Assembly: GCF_009848685.1 (NCBI RefSeq) | Contig: NZ_WXTX01000005.1 | Coordinates: 248,001 to 312,000 of the forward strand | Source of the DNA: Andreprevotia sp. IGB-42 | GTDB taxonomy: Bacteria; Pseudomonadota; Gammaproteobacteria; Burkholderiales; Chitinibacteraceae | Direction: 5' to 3' | DNA: 64,000 nucleotides | In this document: positions 25,981-37,666 of the stretch, piece after piece | Layout of the letters: each line of letters starts with the position of its first letter | Position numbering within the stretch: the first letter of the stretch is position 1 | Notes under the pieces: model-generated | What the model was told of the DNA's origin: nothing | What the model saw: the letters and a program-made list of their open reading frames with translations, nothing else | The model's database searches: none | Translations under genes and position numbers: made by a program

Positions 25981-26027
25981 TCAAATCTGCAGCCGGTTCC
26001 AAGCCCGGCTGCATCAAGCTACTGCAA

Positions 26028-28766
26028 TTACTTCAGGCCCACCGGCAACAGCGGGTATTCCTGTGCCAGGCGGTACTGGTTGCTGCCCACGGTGATCACG
26101 TAGTTGGACGGGCCGGAGATCGGCAGGTCGTACGTCAGCTTCACTGCCAGTGTGCCACCCGCGGCCAATGCCTTGGCCAGCGTGAACTTGGCATGGTTGA
26201 AGTCTGCCTTGAAGCCACCGATGTTGTTCGGGCCGTTGTAGCCAGCCTGCGTCACCGTGAAGTTCACCGCGTTGGTGGTGGAGCTGATGGTGGACGGTGC
26301 GGATACAGGGATGTCGAACTCCACCACGGTGCCGGCCGGCAGGCTGGCGGCGGTGTTGTTCACCAGGTTCATCGTGACCACGAACGGGTAGTTGTCTTCA
26401 CCCAGCTTCCAGCCGCTGAAGTTCACGCTCACGTTGGCGGTGGTCGGCGGCAGCGCGGTGTTGGTGCGCTGGTTGCCGTAGGCGCTGGCCCCCTTGAACT
26501 TGTTGTACAAGTCCGTGGTCAGCACATTGCCCATGTAGTACTCGCCCTTGCCGCCGTTCTTGCTGGCGTTCCACGCGTAGTCACCGGCCATTTCCCAGAT
26601 CATTGCACCACCGATGCCGTGCTTCACGATGTAGTCGGCCTTGGTGTTGATGGTCTGCTCGCTTTCCGACGACAGGAACACCTGCTTGGTCGGGTTCCAC
26701 ACCCACGCTGCCACCAGCGTCGGATCGTAAAACAGCTGGTAGCTGCCCAGCAGCGTCTTGTCGGTCACCTTGTAGGCATCCAGGTAATCCGGAACGATGC
26801 CGTTCACCAGGTTCATCGCGTGCCACAGCGGGTTACCACCGGCAGACAGCGGCTTGCCGGCGGTATCCAGGTCGTACCACACGTTGTCGATGCCCGATGC
26901 ACCGCCACCGCAAGGTGCCGCGCCGGCGCAAGCAACCGGGTCGTTGATCAGCGCTGCGGTACCCCACAGGCCATTGGTGCCGCCGGTCACGTTCTTCCAG
27001 CCGTTGGTGTAGTACGGGATACCCATGTTGATACGGCCGGACTGCATGGCGCCGCGGTAGTAGTGGTAAGCCCAGTCCACGTTCAGGTAGCCGATGTTCT
27101 GGTACTGGTACGCAGCGCCGGCAACCAGCTCTACATCCTTGCCGTCGTCATACAGTGCGGAGTTCGGCCCCACGTACTGGTTCCACGTGCCGTGCAGGTC
27201 GTAAGACATCACGTTCACGAAGTCCAGGTACTGCAGCACCGGCAGGTTTTCCTCGCCACGCAGCACCCAGCCAGAGCCGGATCCGGCAATGCTCAGGAAG
27301 TAGTACTTGTTGTCCTGCACGGCGGCGGCATCCAGCTTCTGGCGCAATACCAGCATCAGCTGCTTGTAGCTCGTCATCAGGCCTTTCAGGCGCGGTTGCG
27401 AGATCGGGAAGTCTGCCGGTGCACCTGCTTCCACATCGGTACTCGGGTGTTCGTAGTCGATGTCGATACCGTCAAAGAACGGGTACTGGCGCAGGAAGGC
27501 CACTACCGAGTCGGCAAAGGTATTGATGCCGGCGGTGTTGACCGTGCCATCGGCATTGGTGGTCATCGGGTAGAAGCCGGTTGAACCCGCCCAGCCGCCA
27601 ACCGACATCAGCACGCGTACGCCCGGGTATTGCTTCTTGTACTGGGCAAACAGGTTGAAGTGGCCCTTGTACGGCAGCGAGTTATCCATCTGCGCAGCCG
27701 GGATATCGGGCCAGGTCATGGCGATATCCGGGCTGGTGGCGCTGGTATCGATCTGGATGGTGTACTTGCTGGAATCCACGGTGGCAAACGCATAGTTGAT
27801 ATGCGTGAGCATGTTCCACGGCAGGTTGTTCACCAGGTAAGTAGGCTGGCCATCTGCGCCATGGCGCCAGTTGGTGAAGTAGCCGACGATACGGCGCGAC
27901 AGGCCATTGGGCAGTACTTCGCGCCCGTTGGTGTCGTACACCTGGCAATACGGTGCATTGGCTACGCCCGGCACCATGCCGTCAGGGCGGCAGGCATCGT
28001 TTGCGCCACCCGGCAGCGGGGTGGGGCCAGGTGTCGGGGTGGTGGTCGGGGCCGGTGTTGCGGTTGGTGCCGGGGTGCCGGTTACCGGTACGGGGGTAGC
28101 GGTGGGCTTGGGTGTTGCAGTCGGTGCGGGCGTGCCGGTTACCGGTACTGGCGTGGCAGTCGGCCGGGGCGTGGTTGTCGGCACCGGCGTGGCTGTCGGC
28201 GTGATGCCACACGGGCCCTGGTCACTCCACGGCTGGCCTTCGCCACTGCTGGACGACGGGATATTGCCCTGTGTCCACCACTTGGCGGTGTAGTTGCGGC
28301 CGTTGTACGTCACCTGCGCGCCGCCGTTGTAGGCGGTGCCGCTGTTCCATGCCTGGTAGCAGCCGGTGGACGGTACCGGTGTTGCAGTCGGGGCCGTGCT
28401 CGGTACCGGGGTAGCCGTCGGCCGCGGTGTTGCGGTCGGGGCTGGTGTGGCTGTCGGGCCGGCTGTGGGTACGGGAGTAGCCGTGGGCTTGGGTGTTGCC
28501 GTAGGGGCAGCGCTTGGCACCGGTGTCGGTGTGGCGCCGGTGCTTACGCCCAGGTCTTTCCACAGCGTGGGTGTGGCGGCCGGGTTCCAGCCTGCGCCGG
28601 CATAGGCGGTATGGGTCACCAGGGTCTGGTAATCGTGACCGTTGTAGCTGACGTAGGTGCCAGCGGTATAGGTGTTTCCTTCCTGCCAGGCAGGATAGGC
28701 AGCATGCGCGTATACGGCGGCGAGCGCCAACGGCAGTACTGCCATGCTGTAACGAAGCATGGACAT
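26028..28766 (-). CDS. Modular GH18 chitinase with two CBM5/12 domains
   Basis: A 912-residue secreted chitinase. Order: signal peptide; CBM5/12 (about 24-70); Pro/Thr linker (77-134) built from TPVPTATPKP-like repeats; second CBM5/12 (136-186, YTAKWWTQGN); second linker (187-253); GH18 barrel from about 290 with RVLMSVGGW, FFDGIDIDYEHP (catalytic Glu439), VMSYDLHG and GGAMIWEMAGD; and a C-terminal beta domain (about 780-912) of the type found behind chitinase barrels. It should degrade insoluble chitin. Start 28766 is preferred because AGGA is ten bases upstream; ATG at 28775 has only one base of spacing. Confidence 0.92.
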   Translation of the reverse strand: MSMLRYSMAVLPLALAAVYAHAAYPAWQEGNTYTAGTYVSYNGHDYQTLVTHTAYAGAGWNPAATPTLWKDLGVSTGATPTPVPSAAPTATPKPTATPVPTAGPTATPAPTATPRPTATPVPSTAPTATPVPSTGCYQAWNSGTAYNGGAQVTYNGRNYTAKWWTQGNIPSSSSGEGQPWSDQGPCGITPTATPVPTTTPRPTATPVPVTGTPAPTATPKPTATPVPVTGTPAPTATPAPTTTPTPGPTPLPGGANDACRPDGMVPGVANAPYCQVYDTNGREVLPNGLSRRIVGYFTNWRHGADGQPTYLVNNLPWNMLTHINYAFATVDSSKYTIQIDTSATSPDIAMTWPDIPAAQMDNSLPYKGHFNLFAQYKKQYPGVRVLMSVGGWAGSTGFYPMTTNADGTVNTAGINTFADSVVAFLRQYPFFDGIDIDYEHPSTDVEAGAPADFPISQPRLKGLMTSYKQLMLVLRQKLDAAAVQDNKYYFLSIAGSGSGWVLRGEENLPVLQYLDFVNVMSYDLHGTWNQYVGPNSALYDDGKDVELVAGAAYQYQNIGYLNVDWAYHYYRGAMQSGRINMGIPYYTNGWKNVTGGTNGLWGTAALINDPVACAGAAPCGGGASGIDNVWYDLDTAGKPLSAGGNPLWHAMNLVNGIVPDYLDAYKVTDKTLLGSYQLFYDPTLVAAWVWNPTKQVFLSSESEQTINTKADYIVKHGIGGAMIWEMAGDYAWNASKNGGKGEYYMGNVLTTDLYNKFKGASAYGNQRTNTALPPTTANVSVNFSGWKLGEDNYPFVVTMNLVNNTAASLPAGTVVEFDIPVSAPSTISSTTNAVNFTVTQAGYNGPNNIGGFKADFNHAKFTLAKALAAGGTLAVKLTYDLPISGPSNYVITVGSNQYRLAQEYPLLPVGLK

Positions 28767-29433
28767 TTTCGACATTTCCTTCTTTGGGTTTATATGTATG
28801 ACCGCTTTTGCACGAGAAAAACGCGGCAGCGCTGGCCCGTCTTTGCATCACGCGGGCCTGGGCGCTAGGCGTGATTAGCTGCCTTGGCACCGGCAACGTC
28901 AATCACCGCCCGGCAAGCTGACGGCGCAAAAACGGTGCTTTTTCCTTACCTTGGCAAGGCTGGCGACGGCTGCCAGCACCGATAAAGATAAAAAATTCAA
29001 TTTGTCTTTATCGATCCTTTAAAATCAATGACTTGAATTGATTTTTGTTCTTTATGGTCATCCGTTTATTGCCATATTCTGATGTGCTTTTGTTGGAAAA
29101 AACCGCCGGACAGCGTTGTGATAACGCAACAGAGAAAGCCCTTTGTCATCAAAGCCGCATGGTTTGACAGCTTGCCGCCGGCTGCGCTGATGGCTGCCCC
29201 GTGCCGTGTTCCGTACCCGCCACCATGGTTGCATTGCAGCACTTGCCCTCGGGCAACGCGTGCTGATGGCCCGGCCTGATCGCTGGCGCCCTATCCGCGT
29301 GCAGGCAAGGGCTATCCGCTGCGGGGTTCACCTAGCGCCAGAAAAATGGGCATAAACCGGTAATGCACACGCGGGTTCGGCCTACACGCAGCGGCCGGAG
29401 GATCGCCGATGATGAGGAATCCAAGGTGATCAC
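28767..29433. other. Intergenic region with two inverted repeats upstream of the chitinase
   Basis: About 650 bases without a supported gene. It includes GATAAAGA-N16-TCTTTATC (28981-29012) and the palindrome AAAATCAAT-N7-ATTGATTTT (29021-29045) in a short AT-rich patch. They lie about 215-280 bases upstream of the chitinase start and could be operators. The last 90 bases precede the repair operon. Confidence 0.5.
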
Positions 29434-30560
29434 ATGCCCATCCAGAGCCCAGACAACCCGTTGATCATCGCCCGGCCGGAAGGCCTGTACTGCCCGGCTG
29501 GCGATTTCTATATCGACCCGTGGCGGCCGGTTGCGCGCGCCATCATCACGCATGCCCATAGCGATCATGCGCGGGTGGGGCACGGCCATTACCTGGCCAC
29601 GCAGGCCGGGGAGCAGGTGCTGCGCCACCGGCTGGGCGATATCGCGCTGCAAACGCTGCGATATGGTGAGGCAGTCAGCCACAACGGCGTACGCATCAGC
29701 CTGCATCCGGCCGGGCATGTACTGGGCTCGGCGCAGGTACGCATCGAGGTGGCGGGCGAGGTGTGGGTGGCCTCCGGCGATTACAAGGTCGAGCCAGACC
29801 CCACTTGCGCGGCGTTCGAGCCGGTGCGCTGCGATACCTTCATTACCGAATCCACGTTTGGCCTGCCCATCTATCGCTGGCAGCACAGCGATGCGCTGTT
29901 TGCCGAAATCAACCAGTGGTGGCGCGCCAATGCGGCGCAGGGGCGGGTATCGGTACTGTTCTGCTATGCGTTCGGCAAGGCGCAGCGCATCTTGCGCGGC
30001 GTGGATGCCAGCATCGGCCCCATCCTTACCCACGGCGCGGTAGCACCGCTGAACGATGCCTATCGCGCCAGCGGCGTGGCCTTGCCCGCTACGCGCCGTG
30101 TGGCCGAACTGGCCGCGCGCGGCGAGAACAAGGCGGCGTACGCGGGGGCGCTGGTGTTGGCGCCGCCCTCCGCCGCGGGCTCCACCTGGATGCGCCGCTT
30201 TGGCGACTACTCGGATGCGTTTGCCAGCGGCTGGATGCTGCTGCGCGGCGCACGCCGCCGCCGTGGCGTGGAGCGCGGCTTCGTGATGTCCGATCACGCA
30301 GATTGGCCCGGCCTGCTGTGGGCGATCGAACAGACCGGCGCACAGCAGGTGTATGTCACGCATGGACAGACCGGCGTGCTGACGCGCTGGCTGGGCGAAC
30401 ACGGCATCGCCGCGCACACCTTCCATACGCAGTATGGCGATGAGGATGAAGGCGTGGGCCAGCAGCAGGATGAAGCCACCCAAGCCGCTGCAGCGCCCAT
30501 GGATGACGCAGCAGATTCAGCGCACAGGGCGGAGCAGGGACCGGAAGAGGGCGCAGCGCC

Positions 30561-30564
<4 letters not shown>
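29434..30564 (+). CDS. Ligase-associated DNA exonuclease (metallo-beta-lactamase fold)
   Basis: A 376-residue metallo-beta-lactamase/beta-CASP-like nuclease of the family found next to bacterial ATP-dependent ligases. Metal motif ITHAHSDHARVGH gives HxHxDH; further ligands are LHPAGHVLGS (His), VASGDYKVEPD (Asp) and FVMSDHADW. It is predicted to process DNA ends before ligation. A charged tail (QPDEATQ-type, ending PEEGAAP) follows the fold. It is the first gene of a five-gene operon; start at 29434 after AAGGTGATC. Its stop overlaps the ligase start by four bases. Confidence 0.9.
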
Positions 30565-32233
<1,669 letters not shown>

Positions 32234-32237
<4 letters not shown>

Positions 32238-34798
32238 ACGCCGCGGCGCGCTTCGACCCCGCCGCCTGGCTGGCCGCACGGCAGATGACGCCATTCCCGT
32301 TCCAGCATGAAGTGTGGCAGGCCATTGCCGCTGGCGAATCGGGCATGCTGCATGCCACCACCGGTGCCGGCAAAACCTGGGCGATCTGGCTGGGGGCGCT
32401 GGCGCAGCTGTACCGCGAACCCGATGCACCACCGCGCCGCGGCAAGTTGCTGGCCCCGCCATTGACGGTGCTGTGGCTGACCCCCATGCGCGCGCTGGCC
32501 AGCGATACCCACAAGGCGCTGCTGCAACCGCTGGAGGACGCCGGCCTGAACTGGACGCTGGGCATCCGCACGGGGGATACCCCCGCCGGCCAGCGCGCCG
32601 CGCAGCAACGCCGCTGGCCTACCGCGCTGATCACCACGCCGGAAAGCCTGACGCTGCTGCTGGCGCGCGCCGATGCGCCCGAGGTGTTTGCCAACGTGCA
32701 GATGGTGGTGGCGGATGAATGGCATGAGTTGATCGGCAACAAGCGTGGCGTGCAGGTACAACTGGTGCTGGCGCGCTTGCGGCAATGGAACCCGGCGTTG
32801 CAGACCTGGGGCCTGTCCGCCACCCTGGGCAATGTTGCGCATGCGCAAGATGTATTGCTGGCCGGCCCCGGCCGGCTGGTGGCGGGCCGGCTGGATAAAA
32901 CACTGCAGGTGGATACGCTGCTGCCCGCGAATCTGGAGCGCTTTCCCTGGGCCGGCCACCTGGGGCTGAAAATGCTGCCGCAAGTGGTTGCGGAGATCGA
33001 TGCGGCCAGCACGTCGCTGGTGTTCCTCAATACCCGTTCGCAAACGGAAATCTGGTACCAGGCCATCCTGGCGGCGCGGCCGGACTGGGCTGGCCTGATC
33101 GCGCTGCATCATGGCTCGCTGGACCGGGAAGTGCGCGACTGGGTGGAAGCCAACCTGAAAAATGGCCAGCTCAAGGCAGCTATCTGTACCTCCAGCCTCG
33201 ACTTGGGCGTGGACTTCCACCCGGTGGAGCGGGTACTGCAGATCGGCTCGCCCAAGGGCATTGCCCGGCTATTGCAACGTGCAGGGCGCTCCGGCCATGC
33301 GCCGGGACGGGTGTCGCGCATCACGCTGGTGCCCACGCACAGCCTGGAGCTGGTGGAATCCGCCGCTGCGCAGCGCGCCATTGCCGCGTACACGGTGGAA
33401 GGGCGCACCGCGCCGGATAAACCGCTGGATGTACTGGTGCAGCACGTGGTGACGGTGGCGCTGGGCGGCGGCTTCGTGCCGGCACAACTCTTGGCGGAGG
33501 TGCGCAGCGCCCCCAGCTACCGCACGCTGACGGATGCCGAATGGGCGTGGGTGCTGGGCTTCGTGCGCCAGGGCGGCGAGGCACTGACTGCCTACCCGGA
33601 ATACCACAAGGTGGCGCCGGATGAACATGGCGTCTGGCGCGTGCCGGATGCACAGATCGCACGCCGCCATCGCATGAGCATCGGCACCATCGTCAGCGAT
33701 GCCAGCATGCAGGTGCAGTATATGGGTGGCAAGAAGCTGGGCACGGTGGAAGAGGGCTTCATCGCCCGGCTGGCCCCGGGGGATTGCTTTTTGTTTGGCG
33801 GCCGCCTGCTGGAGCTGGCGCGCGTGCACGACATGACCGCTTATGTGCGGCGTGCCACCGGCAACAAGCCGGCGGTGCCGCGCTGGAACGGCGGCAAGAT
33901 GCCGCTGTCCACCGAGCTGGCCGATGCGATGCTGGCGCAGTTCGAAGCCGCCGCGCGTAGCGAGTTTGCCGGCCCGGAAATGCAGTGCGTGGCGCCGTTG
34001 CTGCAAGTGCAACTGGCGTGGTCGGCACTGCCCACCCGCAATAGCTTGTTGATCGAAACGCTGCATTCGCGCGAGGGCACACACCTGTTCATCTACCCGT
34101 TTGCCGGCCGGCATGCGCACCTGGGGCTGGGCAGCCTGATTGCGTGGCGGCTGGCGCAACATCAGCCGATGACGTTCTCGATTGCCGTCAACGATTATGG
34201 TTTCGAGCTGCTCACCCCCACGCGCTTCGACCCGGCGCCGCTGCTGGGCGCACAGCTCTTCGGCAACCATGATCTGGTGCACGATGTGCTGGCCAGCCTG
34301 AACGCCGGCGAGCTGGCGCAGCGGCGCTTCCGCGAGATTGCGCGCATTGCCGGGCTGGTGTTCCAGGGCTTCCCTGGCGCGCCCAAGAGCGCACGGCAGC
34401 TGCAGGCCTCATCGAGCCTGTTCTACCAGGTGTTCCGCCAGCACGATCCGGCCAACCTGCTGCTGGGCCAGTCCGAGCATGAAGTACTGCGCCAGGAGCT
34501 GGATGTAGCCAGGCTGGACGCCGCGCTGCAGCGCATGGCCACGCAACGCATCCAGCATGTGGCGCTGGCGCGCACGTCGCCTTTTGCCTTTCCGCTGCTG
34601 GTGGAGCGCTTCCGCGAGAAACTTTCCAGCGAAAAACTGGCCGACCGTATTGCACGCCTGCTGGCCAGCCTGGAAAAAGCTGCGGGCGGCGCTGCCGCAG
34701 ATCCCCACGACAGCGTGCTGTTTGCCACGCAACAACCACAACCACGCCGGCGCAGCAGGGTACGCAAGACCGGCAGGCCTACGAGGGGACCTGAATGA
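32234..34798 (+). CDS. Ligase-associated DEXH-box helicase (Lhr type)
   Basis: An 854-residue superfamily 2 helicase of the ligase-associated Lhr-like group. Motifs: [11 protein letters not shown] (Walker A), [29 protein letters not shown] (DEWH box), WGLSATLGN (motif III), [17 protein letters not shown] and [10 protein letters not shown] (motif VI). The Lhr-core domain follows to about residue 800. It probably moves along ssDNA and remodels ends for the ligase and nucleases encoded beside it. ATGA overlaps on both sides. Confidence 0.91.
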
Positions 34799-35499
34799 TC
34801 ATGGAACGGATGCAAGACCATATGGGGGCTGCGGGCGGCAGCCCGGCACTCACCATCGATGTTGCCGGAGAAATGCTCCAGCTGTTGCCCGAGCGCGCGC
34901 TGTACTGGGCACGCAAGGCCATGCTGCTGGTGGCGGATGCGCATTTCGGCAAGGCCGCGGCATTCCGCGCGTTGGGGCAGCCGGTGCCGCATGGCACCAC
35001 CGCCAGCAATCTGGCCCGGCTGGATCTGCTGCTGGCCGCGTACCCGGTGCGGCAACTGGTGTTCCTGGGCGATCTGCTGCATGCCCGCCATGGCCGCAGC
35101 ACCGATATGCTGGCGCAATTGCGTGAATGGCGCGCAAGGCATGCAGCGCTGCAATGCGTGCTGATCCGTGGCAACCACGACCAGCACGCCGGTGATCCGC
35201 CGGAAGAACTGGCTATGCAGGTAATGAGTGAACCCTGGCTGCAGCCGCCCTTCGCGCTGTGCCACGAGCCCGATAGCGAGGTGCCGCCCGGTTACTACAC
35301 GCTGGCCGGGCACGTGCACCCGGCATTGCAACTGGCCGGGCCGGCATTCGAGCACCTGCGGCTGCCGTGCTTCTGTTTTGATCATAACGTCGGGCTGCTG
35401 CCAGCATTCGGCGCGTTCACCGGTACCGCCCAGGTACACCGCCAGCCCGGCCGGCGCCTGTTCGTGATCGGTGACGATACCGTATGGGCCGTACCATGA
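34795..35499 (+). CDS. pdeM: Ligase-associated endonuclease PdeM
   Basis: A 234-residue calcineurin-type phosphoesterase. Metal motifs: [11 protein letters not shown] (DxH), [10 protein letters not shown] (GD), [11 protein letters not shown] (GNHD) and LAGHVHPAL (GHxH). Members beside ligase and Lhr helicase are named PdeM and are thought to be DNA nucleases in a damage response. The start at 34795 overlaps the helicase stop by four bases. The gene overlaps recQ downstream in the same way. Confidence 0.88.
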   Translation: MIMERMQDHMGAAGGSPALTIDVAGEMLQLLPERALYWARKAMLLVADAHFGKAAAFRALGQPVPHGTTASNLARLDLLLAAYPVRQLVFLGDLLHARHGRSTDMLAQLREWRARHAALQCVLIRGNHDQHAGDPPEELAMQVMSEPWLQPPFALCHEPDSEVPPGYYTLAGHVHPALQLAGPAFEHLRLPCFCFDHNVGLLPAFGAFTGTAQVHRQPGRRLFVIGDDTVWAVP

Positions 35500-36986
35500 A
35501 GCGCCGCACAGATGTCATCAGCAAAACCGCCACCCCGGCGCCGCTGCAGCAAACGCTGGAAGAAACCTTCGGCCACGATAGCCTGCGCCCCGGTCAGCAA
35601 GCGGTGATCCGCGCGGTGCTGGCCCGGCAGGATGCGCTGGCGGTGATGGCGACCGGCGCCGGCAAATCGCTGTGCTACCAGTTGCCTGCGCTGCACCTGC
35701 CCGGCACCACGCTGATCATCTCGCCGCTGATCGCGCTGATGAAAGACCAGGCAGAAAAACTGCAGGGTTACGATCTGGCCGCACAGGTTCTCAACAGCAG
35801 CCTCGGCGCCGGTGAAGAGGCGCAGGTGCTGGCGCAACTGGCCGCTGGCGAGCTGGAATTCATTTTCACCACGCCGGAGCGGCTAACCAGTGCTGCGTTC
35901 ATCGAAGTGGTGCAGCAGGTGAAGATCGATTTCGTCGTGATCGACGAAGCGCATTGCATCTCGCAATGGGGACATGATTTCCGGCCTGCTTTCCTCGGCA
36001 TCGCGGATGCATTGGCGCAACTGGGTAACCAGCCAGTGCTGGCACTGACTGCGACTGCCACCGATGAAGTGATTGCCGATATCCAGCAACAGCTGCGCCG
36101 CCCGCGCATGCAGGTGATCAATACCAGCATCTACCGCGCCAACCTGCAGTTGCAGGTGCGGCATGTGACGTCTGTGGACGAGAAAAACCAGCAGTTGCTG
36201 CAAAGCCTGCAGCAAGCGTCCGGCAGCAGTATCGTCTACACCGCCACGGTGAAGGATGCGGACGCGGTGCATGCCTGGCTGACCGGGCAGGGCGTTGCCG
36301 CGCAGCGTTACCACGGCAAGCTGGGCAAGACCGCGCGCAATCAGGCGCAAGAGGATTTCATGAACTGTGCCGCCGGCGTGATGGTGGCCACCAACGCATT
36401 CGGCATGGGCATCGACAAGGCCGATATCCGCCGCGTGATCCACTACGCGTTCCCCGCCCCGGTGGAAGCGTATTACCAGGAGGCCGGCCGTGCAGGGCGC
36501 GATGGCGATCCGGCGCAATGCCTGCTGCTTTACGACCTGGCGGACCAGAAAACTCAGGCCTATTTCCTGCTAGGGCGTTACCCGTCCGCAGCGGACATCA
36601 CCCGGGTGAACCGCGCCCTGATCGAATGCGGTGCGGATACTGCCGCCGTTGCACTCGCCACGGTGCGTGCTGCATGCAAGCGTATGGGCAAGGCGCGTTT
36701 CGAGGTGATCGTGGCTGCGCTCCGTGCGGATGGCCTGCTGGAACAACTGGGCGACGAAGTACGCACGCTGCCGGTGGCAGATCGGGCCAGCCGGCTGACC
36801 GCAGTGGCAGCGGGCTTTGTTGCCGCCAGCGAGCAGGATCGGGAAAAGCTGGCACAGATGATGCACTACGCGCAGAACGCGCAGTGCCGCTGGCACTTCC
36901 TGCTGGCGTATTTCGGTGAACCCGCGCCGTTCGACGTCTGCGGCCACTGCGATAACTGCCTGGCAGCGCAGCAGGTGCTGGTTTAG
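35496..36986 (+). CDS. recQ: RecQ-family ATP-dependent DNA helicase
   Basis: A 496-residue 3'-5' DNA helicase. Motifs: LRPGQQAVIRAVL (motif 0), MATGAGKSLCYQ (Walker A), IDEAHCISQWGHDFRP (DEAH plus aromatic-rich loop), LALTATAT, GIDKADIRRVIHY and YYQEAGRAGRDG. The zinc-binding subdomain shows Cys at AQCRW and CGHCDNC. It stops after a short winged-helix region, so it lacks an HRDC domain and is shorter than E. coli RecQ. The start at 35496 makes an ATGA overlap with pdeM; ATG at 35484 is possible. Last gene of the repair operon. Confidence 0.9.
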   Translation: MKRRTDVISKTATPAPLQQTLEETFGHDSLRPGQQAVIRAVLARQDALAVMATGAGKSLCYQLPALHLPGTTLIISPLIALMKDQAEKLQGYDLAAQVLNSSLGAGEEAQVLAQLAAGELEFIFTTPERLTSAAFIEVVQQVKIDFVVIDEAHCISQWGHDFRPAFLGIADALAQLGNQPVLALTATATDEVIADIQQQLRRPRMQVINTSIYRANLQLQVRHVTSVDEKNQQLLQSLQQASGSSIVYTATVKDADAVHAWLTGQGVAAQRYHGKLGKTARNQAQEDFMNCAAGVMVATNAFGMGIDKADIRRVIHYAFPAPVEAYYQEAGRAGRDGDPAQCLLLYDLADQKTQAYFLLGRYPSAADITRVNRALIECGADTAAVALATVRAACKRMGKARFEVIVAALRADGLLEQLGDEVRTLPVADRASRLTAVAAGFVAASEQDREKLAQMMHYAQNAQCRWHFLLAYFGEPAPFDVCGHCDNCLAAQQVLV

Positions 36987-37014
36987 CGTGGGTGTGGTAC
37001 GCGTCTTGAAAAGC

Positions 37015-37041
37015 AGATAGCCCAGCAGGGCTGGGCTATCT
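37015..37041. terminator. 12-bp hairpin between recQ and a convergent gene
   Basis: Perfect 12-bp stem AGATAGCCCAGC/GCTGGGCTATCT with AGG loop, 28 bases past recQ. On the minus strand GCTTTTC follows, on the plus strand no T tract. Likely terminator for the convergent small gene and perhaps for recQ. Confidence 0.6.
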
Positions 37042-37116
37042 GGTGTGCGCGTGGCGCAGGCCACCGGCGAGATGTGAACCGCCGCAGCAGCCTTCAGGCC
37101 GCGGCGCTACTTCTCT

Positions 37117-37317
37117 TTAGTACTTGATGCAGGAAATGAAATAGTAATCGCCCATGCCCTGGCGCAGGCCATTGAAAGTCGAGCCTGGCCATTCTTGGCT
37201 ACAGTAGTCCGGGCCAACAATCTGATTACCATAAATCCGGAAGTATTGAACCTCGGAAGCCGAAGCGTTCAGCATTACGCCAAAAAACAGTACACCAAGA
37301 GCAACAAATTTTTTCAT
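37117..37317 (-). CDS. Small exported protein (66 aa)
   Basis: A 66-residue protein with a clear Sec signal peptide (MKKFVALGVLFFGVMLNASA) and a mature part of about 46 residues holding two cysteines that may form a disulfide. Function unknown. The start at 37317 is chosen because AGGA lies six bases upstream; ATG at 37323 abuts the AGGA. It is convergent with recQ. Its coding sequence is less GC-rich than its neighbours. Confidence 0.65.
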   Translation of the reverse strand: MKKFVALGVLFFGVMLNASASEVQYFRIYGNQIVGPDYCSQEWPGSTFNGLRQGMGDYYFISCIKY

Positions 37318-37579
37318 GATCATTCCTGTTGGGGTGTATGGATTACGGCAAGGCAATTGCATTGTAATGATATCGGCTCACCCGCCCGGGCCGGGTGGCG
37401 TTTCCGGCAATGGCTTGCCTGAAAATGCCATTGGCATGGTAACCGGCTGCTGTCCATACCTGTCAATCTGGTGTGTGCACTGATGTAAATAAGCTGCGCT
37501 GCTACTGTTGAAATACAGATCATGCATGCCAAAACGGAGTGATCCGTGCGGTCGGGGTCTGGCTCTGCCGCACCGGGTG

Positions 37580-37608
37580 CGGCAGCTGCAACATTGTTGC
37601 AGCTGCCG
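37580..37608 (-). terminator. 13-bp hairpin downstream of the M60-like protease gene
   Basis: CGGCAGCTGCAAC pairs with GTTGCAGCTGCCG across an ATT loop, 58 bases past the protease stop. Directly beside it lies a second inverted repeat, GCCGC/GCGGC. No T tract. The stretch 37318-37666 contains no supported gene. Confidence 0.45.
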
Positions 37609-37666
37609 GCAGCATGGCTGCCCAAGGGCTTGCGGGATGGTGTAGCCGTGCTGCTGGCTGGCAGAA

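Noticed and set aside
25905-28868. Long plus-strand ORFs opposite the modular chitinase
   Set aside because: Val/Gly-rich translations arise from the repetitive Pro/Thr linker read in reverse.
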